The notes below the pieces were generated by a model. That model saw nothing but the letters and a program-made list of their open reading frames with translations. It was not told the origin of the DNA and ran no database searches. 6,445 bases of DNA from Phycisphaeraceae bacterium (GTDB lineage: Bacteria > Planctomycetota > Phycisphaerae > Phycisphaerales > Phycisphaeraceae), in contig JAESSU010000106.1 in NCBI GenBank assembly GCA_016763955.1, forward strand, positions 1 to 6,445, read 5' to 3'. Positions 1-5,214 of the stretch are shown here, one piece after another. A program made the translations under genes and the position numbers. Numbering within the stretch: the stretch's first letter is position 1; every line of letters begins with the position of its first letter.

Positions 1-1
1 T

Positions 2-343
2 ATAAGCATTGCTAACAATGGACCTAAGTCCTATGGTTTTAATTACGTCTACTTTACAAGTAAAGCGGGATGGTTTGGCACCAAAGTCCAGAATGTGCGT
101 CGGCCCACTGAACTTCTCGTTTTCGCAGAGTCTGGCGGCGGTAGTCTAGTTCACGCTACTTCTGCCAACGGCGAAATTCGTCTCGAAGGACGACATGATG
201 GCGGTGAAGTTAATCCCACCCCCTTCGTAAGACTTAATACAGCAGGGACGAGTAATCTGCTCTATGCAGATGCGCATGTCGGACGTGTGAAAGTAGCTAT
301 CGTTGAGGCCAACCCCACCCAGTACTGGAATTCACAGCAATAA
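2..343 (+). CDS. Pseudopilin-like protein (DUF1559 / H-X9-DG type), C-terminal part, 5' truncated by window
   Basis: The frame is open from base 2, so the GTG at 95 is internal and not the start; the true start lies outside the window. The 113 visible residues end at the TAA at 341-343. They show the usual tail of a pseudopilin: a Tyr-Gly-x-Asn segment (YGFNYVYF), then VQNVRRPTELLVFAESG matching the family's 'V..P.....FaDs' stretch, a glycine-rich loop, RHDGG, and finally NLLYADAHVGRV. The last parts correspond to the prepilin-type processing-associated H-X9-DG motif, here with wider spacing (24 residues between His and Asp) and DA in place of DG. Such proteins normally carry an N-terminal type IV pilin/type II secretion cleavage and methylation helix, which is not visible here. 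The role is likely surface or periplasmic. It is followed by a 262-base gap, so it need not share a transcript with the next gene. Family confidence is good; exact function is unknown. Confidence 0.8.
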   Translation: MSIANNGPKSYGFNYVYFTSKAGWFGTKVQNVRRPTELLVFAESGGGSLVHATSANGEIRLEGRHDGGEVNPTPFVRLNTAGTSNLLYADAHVGRVKVAIVEANPTQYWNSQQ

Positions 344-421
344 TAAAACGAAATTGATAGGCATTGCGTCTGTTGCTGTCGCATCAAAAATGTCTTTAGC
401 TCTGGTGGTTTTTGAGCGTCA

Positions 422-507
422 GTTTGTCATGTGAAACGCGAAAATAAGTCGTGTCTGCTATCGCTGTGTCATGGCTTGGCACGATGGGTGTAAGTCATGT
501 GACAAAC
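422..507. promoter_or_regulatory. Possible operator cluster: GTCATG repeats and an 8-bp inverted repeat
   Basis: GTCATG occurs at 426-431, 468-473 and 494-499. The first and third copies extend to the nine-base direct repeat GTCATGTGA (426-434 and 494-502). GTTTGTCA at 422-429 is the exact reverse complement of TGACAAAC at 500-507, so the outer two copies form the ends of an inverted arrangement. The first two copies are 42 bases apart, close to four helical turns; the third is 26 bases further. This could be a regulator-binding region for the gene at 606, but no known operator is recognised and chance is not excluded. Confidence 0.25.
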
Positions 508-551
508 CAAAGGGCTCTTGTGATGCAATATCGCAGTTACGAAATCGAGTC

Positions 552-605
552 TTTTTAAATAAACTTAAATTATATTTCTAACCGCCTTTTGAAGGGACAG
601 TTGCA
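552..605 (+). promoter_or_regulatory. AT-rich leader of the first DUF4838 gene (duplicated upstream of the second)
   Basis: An AT-rich block at 552-567 is followed by TATATT (571-576), TTTCTAACCGCCTTTT (575-590) and the ribosome binding site. The same order occurs at 4231-4278. TTTCTAACC(G/A)CCTTTT matches in 15 of 16 positions and sits 31 or 30 bases before the ATG; the upstream AT block matches in about 13 of 16. TATATT could be a -10 box, but there is no convincing -35 at normal spacing, so the promoter position is a guess. The conservation itself is directly visible. Confidence 0.45.
592..597 (+). promoter_or_regulatory. Ribosome binding site for the gene at 606
   Basis: AAGGGA lies eight bases before the ATG at 606. 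This supports 606 over the next in-frame ATG at 612, as does alignment with the second copy, whose protein begins with the same Met-Lys pattern (MKMERKNW versus MKITRKNW). Confidence 0.6.
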
Positions 606-3600
606 ATGAAGATGGAACGAAAAAATTGGATGTTTGCTATGTGGGTCTTGGGATTTTCCTCCCTCTGTCCGGCTTGGGCAGCGGATGCGACATCAGGCAA
701 AACGCTGAGAGTTTTCGATCAAGGCCAATCAAATGTCTATCTTGATCTGGACAATAATCAAGCTCGGAATTTACAACTCACGCAGACAGTTGCGGACTTT
801 ACACGATGTGTTGCAGTGATGACTGGCAAGGCATTGCCCCGCACTGCTAAAGTTAAAAATTCCTCTAGCTCCCAGCGGGCTTTGTTTAATCCTACGCAAT
901 CTCAACCAACACGATTTGAGTGTCGAATCGTCAAGCTTGAAGATACTTCAAATGCCATGAGTGCAAACGCAAGAGTTAGCTTGATTGCAAGTACCAACTC
1001 TAACTTCAGCAAAAATCCTTTCGCCGAAGCAGGCGAAAAAGTCGCGTGGCATTGCGTGTGGAATCAACTCGGAAAAACCTTGGATTTTAATCTCGACGTC
1101 GCCAACGTGCCTTATTACGGTCCGGGCTATGGCCCTTTTATCTTTGGTAAGCTTCAAGTTAAAGCGCCTGATTTTAATAAAGATAGCTCCATCCGCATGC
1201 TGCTGGAAATGCGCGGCGGCCAAAAAGGAAACCTGCGCGGCGGCTATATCATTGATGATCAACCCGCAGTCTATACCCAATGGTTTGACCCTAGTAAAGC
1301 AGGTGTTGATACCACAAATCCCGGCGTGTCCGACAAAAAGGGATCGCAAGCATGGACCGCTAGCTGGCAAAAAACATGGGAAAATAAAACAGCATTCTAT
1401 GTTGCAGGCTATCACGCCAAAGGACGGGTCTCGACGGCCAGTCTCGAAGATATCTACGTCACGCGAGGAGGCAAAAAAGTTTTCTCCGGTCAAGCCAGTG
1501 ATGAAGAAATGGAAAACGCAGAGCTTGGCCCTTGGCGACTTTGCCCCACCAAAGGCACTGCCATGGTTCAATATGGCACGCTGAGTCTAAAGCCTGCACC
1601 TGGTGGTTGGAACCGTGTCATGTTGCAAGCAATGCAAGTGGGAAATTCTGGTAGCAAGCGGGGGGCTACTTCAGGGTTGATTCCATTACGCTTAGAATTA
1701 AAAAAATATCCAGTGGGCGCGAATCCTTACGGGGTGTCACCTAGAGATGTCAGTTTAATGCAAGGCTTTAGCATCCAAGCGGATGATAAGGCTATTGTGT
1801 TGCGAGCTTGCACCGAGGTCGGACTTGGTAACGCGCTCTATTACATGTTGGATTATTGGGGTTGCCGATGGGTAATGCCAGGAAAAATGGGTGAATGTAT
1901 TCCCAAGCATGCCTCGCTTACATTCCCACGAGGGGTGACGAATTTTTCGCCACGCAACCATGCTTCGTTCGACCGTCAATCGCGTCGATGGGGTCGCCGA
2001 AATATGCTCCGTTGGAAATACGGGATTTCTGCCCAGCATTATTGGTTTTATGCGCTGCCACCTAAGACACATTTTAAGACGCATCCTAAGTGGTATTCGC
2101 TCATCGCAGGCAAGCGTGAGCCAAGGCAACTTTGCACGAGCAATCCAGAAGTGATCGCTGCGATGACTGAGGCTGGCAAAAAGTATTTGCGTAAATATCC
2201 TCAAGCGACCAGCTTTCCGATGGATCCTCAAGATAATCCTGATTTTTGCCAGTGTGCTCCGTGCGTAGCCCTAGACCCGCCGGGCAATATTACCTTTCAT
2301 GGTGATGAGGTGGTCACGGACAGAGTTTTCATTTTTGCCAATGCTGTTGCCAAAGGCATCGCCGAAGAATTTCCCAATCGTTATGTTGCGTTGCTTGCCT
2401 ACATGACCCATCTCAAGCCGCCAGTTAATGTTCGTCCTGCAGACAATGTGATTGTCGGCCTAGCTCGATCTAGCGGTTATTGCCTCTTGCATTTGGTTCC
2501 GCAGGAGGGTTGCAATACATCGCAATTTGAGAAGATGATTGAGGCTTGGTCCGTCCTGACGCCGAACCTTTATTTGTATGAATATGATCCGATTAGTTGG
2601 ACCGGTGCGTTGCCCAGCCCGCTATATATGGAGATGATGAAGTTTAACAAAAGAATATTTAAAAACGAAAGGGTCCGTGCCAGTTTTTCCGACCTTACTA
2701 GTACCAATCGTGATGCCTCGACGTATATCAATGCCTATCTTGCCATGCGGATGAAGATCGATCCTTCCAAGGATCCTGATGCAGTTCTTAGAGATATGTG
2801 CGAGGCTTTTTTCGGGCCCGCTGCTAAGCTCATGGAACAGTACTATCGTGAGCTTGCCAAAGTCACAGACTTTACCCATCTAGGGCACGCAGGTGTTAGT
2901 TTTGGCCTGGCATTTTACCATGAAATGTTTGACCCCAAGAGGGTACATGCTGCCCGTGGGTTGTTGGATCAGGCCATTGCGATGAACCCTGAGAAATCAA
3001 TCTATCAGGATCGAATCCACATGGTGGACATGAGCCAACGCTATCTCGAGGCCTATCTCAGCGGGGTCTGGTATTCTCAAGCCAATAAATATAGCCAGGC
3101 CGTGGCATCTTTTGATTTGATGGATCAATTAATTGACGAAATGGCAGAAGCAAAATTCCTGCGAGCTGGTGATACCAAGCATCGAGCCAAGACCATGAGG
3201 CTCAAATCTTTGGCTAACTATTTTCCTAAAAAGATGGGATTTTTCACCAACTGGCAACTCCTTGGGCCGTTTGATAATAGTGATCGCAATGCAGCCCGCA
3301 ATCGTGAACCCTTCGAGCCAGTCCAATCCATCACGGGATCAGCGACCTTGGCAAATGGAACCACCGCCACATGGCGAAACTACACCAGCCCAGGCGGTTT
3401 CTTGAGTCTGGAAAAAGCTTTGACCAGTGTTAAAAACAAGCCAAGGGTTTCCTATCTGTTTGCAGGCACAACTTACTATGCACAGAAGACTGTACGAGCG
3501 CGATTGAAAATGGACAGCTTTAACCCCTTCGTCGTTTACGTCAATGGCAAGCAGGTTTACTCCCGCCTTGGGGTCGATGCAGATTGCCCTAACAAACGCC

Positions 3601-4175
3601 AAGTTGATGTCACTATGAATAAGGGGAAAAACACGATTGTATTTAAGCTGAGTCAGCTTAAGGTGCGCCCAGACTCCTTCCCTTGGGGGCTTTATGCACG
3701 AATCGTTCCTGATGGCGCTAACACCGTAGCGCCTCCAGCCAAATGGTCTTTTAAAACAGATTCACAAGATGTGGGCACAAAGAATAACTGGCATGCTGTA
3801 GACTTTGATGATAGCCAATGGGAAAAAATCACCGTCCCTGAGGCTTGGGAAAGCACGATTGGACCTTACGATGGTTATGCTTGGTATCGCACGAAAATCA
3901 AAATCCCCGCGCAATTCCAAGGTAAGTCCATGGTGCTTAACTTTGAGGGCGTAGACGAACAAGCATGGGTCTATTTCAATGGAACCTATCTTGGTGAACG
4001 AACCACTGCGTCTACAAAAAAAAGAATTAACGACATATGGAACCAGCCCTTTAAATTGAGGGTTTCTTCGGATCGCCTTGTGTATGGCAAAGAAAACCTG
4101 TTGGTTGTCCGAGTCCATGACTCAAAGTATGCGGGAGGAATTTATTTGCCTGTCCGTTTAAACATTGCTCAGTAA
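606..4175 (+). CDS. Large secreted DUF4838 protein, probable glycan-active enzyme, with inserted beta-rich module and two C-terminal beta-sandwich domains
   Basis: This intact 1189-residue protein has an export signal at 1-25 (basic start, hydrophobic core, AWA before the cleavage point). Residues 35-80 begin a GH20b/GH67-like alpha/beta domain (VADFTRC..MTGKALPR). It resumes at about 358-435 with LIPLRLEL, QGFSI and NALYYMLDYWGCRWVMPG. Between them, about 85-355, lies a beta-rich module of unknown family. The DUF4838 core is about 440-745: HPKWYSLIAGKR, QLCTSNPEV (about 494-516), DNPDFCQCAPC with Cys548, Cys550 and Cys553, then DRVFIFANAVAKGI, FPNRYVALLAY and FFGPAAKLMEQYY. Residues 745-880 look helical. 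Residues 882-1035 form a domain with NWQLLGPFDN and VYVNGK; residues 1045-1189 resemble the jelly-roll sugar-binding domain of GH2 enzymes (DDSQWEKITVPEAWE, YDGYAWYRTKI, GVDEQAWVYFNG). DUF4838 is thought to be glycoside-hydrolase-like, but I know of no assigned activity, so substrate and catalytic residues are not claimed. It probably acts outside the cytoplasm. Confidence 0.85.
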   Translation: MKMERKNWMFAMWVLGFSSLCPAWAADATSGKTLRVFDQGQSNVYLDLDNNQARNLQLTQTVADFTRCVAVMTGKALPRTAKVKNSSSSQRALFNPTQSQPTRFECRIVKLEDTSNAMSANARVSLIASTNSNFSKNPFAEAGEKVAWHCVWNQLGKTLDFNLDVANVPYYGPGYGPFIFGKLQVKAPDFNKDSSIRMLLEMRGGQKGNLRGGYIIDDQPAVYTQWFDPSKAGVDTTNPGVSDKKGSQAWTASWQKTWENKTAFYVAGYHAKGRVSTASLEDIYVTRGGKKVFSGQASDEEMENAELGPWRLCPTKGTAMVQYGTLSLKPAPGGWNRVMLQAMQVGNSGSKRGATSGLIPLRLELKKYPVGANPYGVSPRDVSLMQGFSIQADDKAIVLRACTEVGLGNALYYMLDYWGCRWVMPGKMGECIPKHASLTFPRGVTNFSPRNHASFDRQSRRWGRRNMLRWKYGISAQHYWFYALPPKTHFKTHPKWYSLIAGKREPRQLCTSNPEVIAAMTEAGKKYLRKYPQATSFPMDPQDNPDFCQCAPCVALDPPGNITFHGDEVVTDRVFIFANAVAKGIAEEFPNRYVALLAYMTHLKPPVNVRPADNVIVGLARSSGYCLLHLVPQEGCNTSQFEKMIEAWSVLTPNLYLYEYDPISWTGALPSPLYMEMMKFNKRIFKNERVRASFSDLTSTNRDASTYINAYLAMRMKIDPSKDPDAVLRDMCEAFFGPAAKLMEQYYRELAKVTDFTHLGHAGVSFGLAFYHEMFDPKRVHAARGLLDQAIAMNPEKSIYQDRIHMVDMSQRYLEAYLSGVWYSQANKYSQAVASFDLMDQLIDEMAEAKFLRAGDTKHRAKTMRLKSLANYFPKKMGFFTNWQLLGPFDNSDRNAARNREPFEPVQSITGSATLANGTTATWRNYTSPGGFLSLEKALTSVKNKPRVSYLFAGTTYYAQKTVRARLKMDSFNPFVVYVNGKQVYSRLGVDADCPNKRQVDVTMNKGKNTIVFKLSQLKVRPDSFPWGLYARIVPDGANTVAPPAKWSFKTDSQDVGTKNNWHAVDFDDSQWEKITVPEAWESTIGPYDGYAWYRTKIKIPAQFQGKSMVLNFEGVDEQAWVYFNGTYLGERTTASTKKRINDIWNQPFKLRVSSDRLVYGKENLLVVRVHDSKYAGGIYLPVRLNIAQ
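858..1670 (+). other. Region encoding a beta-rich module inside the N-terminal domain of the DUF4838 protein
   Basis: This is about residues 85-355. In related proteins as I know them, the 'itG..lP' segment is followed fairly soon by a beta strand and the 'eGF.i...G..yAlY.lLe..LGcRW' segment. Here some 270 residues intervene. They are rich in aromatics and glycine, with landmarks FSKNPFAEAGEKV (134-146), YYGPGYGP (170-177), RGGYIIDDQP (211-220), YTQWFDP (223-229), SGYHAKGR-like YVAGYHAKGR (265-274) and GPWRLCPTKG (308-317). The second copy has the same module (roughly 4510-5300) with all these landmarks. I do not recognise the family; a carbohydrate-binding beta-sandwich is a guess. Confidence 0.5.
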
Positions 4176-4230
4176 GGTTCCGCCATCGATATAGGCTGCT
4201 CATTTGTGTGCGCAGCAGATAACGTTCTAT

Positions 4231-4278
4231 ATTTTAAAAATACTTATTTTTCTAACCACCTTTTAGGAACCATCAGTG
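4231..4278 (+). promoter_or_regulatory. AT-rich leader of the second DUF4838 gene
   Basis: An AT-rich block at 4231-4246, then TTTCTAACCACCTTTT at 4249-4264, repeats the leader of the first gene, with about four bases fewer between the two blocks. The rest of the 103-base gap (4176-4230) shows no such similarity. The shared leader suggests that duplication carried the gene's own promoter or untranslated region and that the second copy may be transcribed independently. The transcription start is not defined. Confidence 0.45.
4265..4269 (+). promoter_or_regulatory. Ribosome binding site fixing the start at 4279
   Basis: AGGAA ends nine bases before the ATG at 4279. A GTG directly upstream at 4276 is in frame, but homology with the first copy (MKMERKNW versus MKITRKNW) and the spacing favour the ATG. 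Confidence 0.55.
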
Positions 4279-5214
4279 ATGAAGATAACGCGAAAAAATT
4301 GGATATTTGCCTTACTCACTTTGGGGTTTGCCTCTACCTGCCCGACATGGGGAGCGGGCACTACGTCAGGCCAAACTTTGACGGTTGTCGATCAAGGTCA
4401 AGCAAGGGTTTATCTGGACATTGATGCCAAACAAGCCAAGGACTTGAACGTGCAGACTGCAATCGCGGACTTCACGCGATGCATCTCGATTATGACGGGA
4501 CAAGCTCTACCCCGTGGCGGTGGAACTCAGGCAGCCTTTTTCAACCCAGCTCAACCTCAGCCGACACGATTTGAGTGTCGTCTTGTCACGCTGGAGGATG
4601 CCTCGGCATCTATCTCTTCTAATGCTCGTTTGAGCTTAATCGCCAGCACCAATTCACAGTTTTCCAAAAATCCTTTTGCCGAAGCTGGCGAAAAAGTAGG
4701 CTGGGGCTGTGCATGGAATCGAAGCAAAGGCACGTTGACCTTTGGTCTCCAAGTTGCCAACCAGGCTTATTATGGGCCGGGCTATGGACCGGTTACCTTT
4801 GAAACACTTCAAGCCAAGGCCCCTGATTTTAAACAAGGCGGTTCGGTGCGTCTGGCCTTAGAAATCAAGGGCGGTCGCGATGGCAACATCCGCGGCGGTT
4901 ACGCTATTGATGATCAGCCCTGGGTCTATACCCAATGGTACGACCCGGCCAAGGCTGGCGTTGATACGAAAAGCCCCGGCAAATCTGACAAAAAAGGCAA
5001 GCAGGATTGGACCGCTGATTGGCAAAAACAATGGGCTGGCAAAACATCTTTCTATGTTTCGGGTTATCACGCCAAGGGACGTATTGCGACAGTGGGTCTC
5101 AAAGACATTACGGTGACTCGGGAAGACAAAACTCTTTTTTTAGGTCAGGCTAAGCAAAGAAGAAATGGGAAAAGGGGAACTGGGCCCTTGGCAGGCGTGT
5201 CCGACCAAGGGTGA
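4279..5214 (+). CDS. N-terminal fragment of second DUF4838-type protein (signal peptide, N-domain start and most of the inserted module)
   Basis: As it stands, this frame gives a 311-residue product ending at the TGA at 5212-5214. Residues 1-26 form an export signal (MKITRKNW, hydrophobic core, TWGA). Residues 27-80 match the start of the N-domain, with IADFTRC and MTGQALPR. The remainder matches the inserted module up to YVSGYHAKGR and FLGQA. After GQA (5143-5151) the residues are out of frame and lose all similarity to copy 1; this tail of about 20 residues is rich in Arg, Lys and Gly. If translated, the product would be exported without the DUF4838 core, so at most a binding fragment. It is more likely the upstream half of a broken or mis-sequenced gene than a separate protein. 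Confidence 0.6.
   Translation: MKITRKNWIFALLTLGFASTCPTWGAGTTSGQTLTVVDQGQARVYLDIDAKQAKDLNVQTAIADFTRCISIMTGQALPRGGGTQAAFFNPAQPQPTRFECRLVTLEDASASISSNARLSLIASTNSQFSKNPFAEAGEKVGWGCAWNRSKGTLTFGLQVANQAYYGPGYGPVTFETLQAKAPDFKQGGSVRLALEIKGGRDGNIRGGYAIDDQPWVYTQWYDPAKAGVDTKSPGKSDKKGKQDWTADWQKQWAGKTSFYVSGYHAKGRIATVGLKDITVTREDKTLFLGQAKQRRNGKRGTGPLAGVSDQG
5149..5156 (+). other. Site of the one-base frameshift in the second DUF4838 copy
   Basis: Copy 1 reads Gly-Gln-Ala-Ser-Asp-Glu-Glu-Met here. Copy 2 reads ggt cag gct aag caa aga aga aat, which is out of register. Dropping one A (5152 or 5153) gives gct agc aaa gaa gaa atg, that is Ala-Ser-Lys-Glu-Glu-Met, followed by GELGPW in register with copy 1. The two frames overlap only between 5144 and 5211, so the shift must lie there. 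There is no slippery heptamer, RF2-type stop or nearby internal Shine-Dalgarno signal of a known recoding site that I can see. Confidence 0.75.

Noticed and set aside
354..434. Short hydrophobic frame (26 residues, TTG start) in the gap after the pseudopilin
   Set aside because: There is no ribosome binding site, the start is TTG, and such a short hydrophobic run can arise by chance.
606..680. Lipoprotein signal (Cys at residue 21) in the first DUF4838 protein
   Set aside because: The residues before Cys are Ser-Ser-Leu, with Leu at -1 instead of a small residue, which does not fit a lipobox; AWA at 23-25 fits ordinary signal peptidase cleavage.
948..1571. Minus-strand open frame of 207 codons and overlapping plus-strand frame at 985-1584
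   Set aside because: Both lie wholly within the strongly supported 606-4175 gene. Their translations show no family features, and their length follows from the codon use of the real frame.
4016..4023. A8 run near the end of the first gene as a possible slippage site
   Set aside because: The frame is intact on both sides and the GH2-like domain continues normally to the stop.
4194..4218. Possible hairpin (CTGCT / AGCAG) after the first DUF4838 gene as a terminator
   Set aside because: The stem is only five base pairs with a 13-base loop and is not followed directly by a T run.
4206..4424. Plus-strand frame of 72 codons overlapping the start of the second copy
   Set aside because: It covers the leader and first codons of the gene at 4279 in another frame; its translation has no recognisable features and it lacks a ribosome binding site.
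5135..5141. T7 run as the frameshift site in the second copy
   Set aside because: The frame used downstream has a TAG at 5141-5143, and the in-frame residues GQA after the run still match copy 1, so the shift must lie later.
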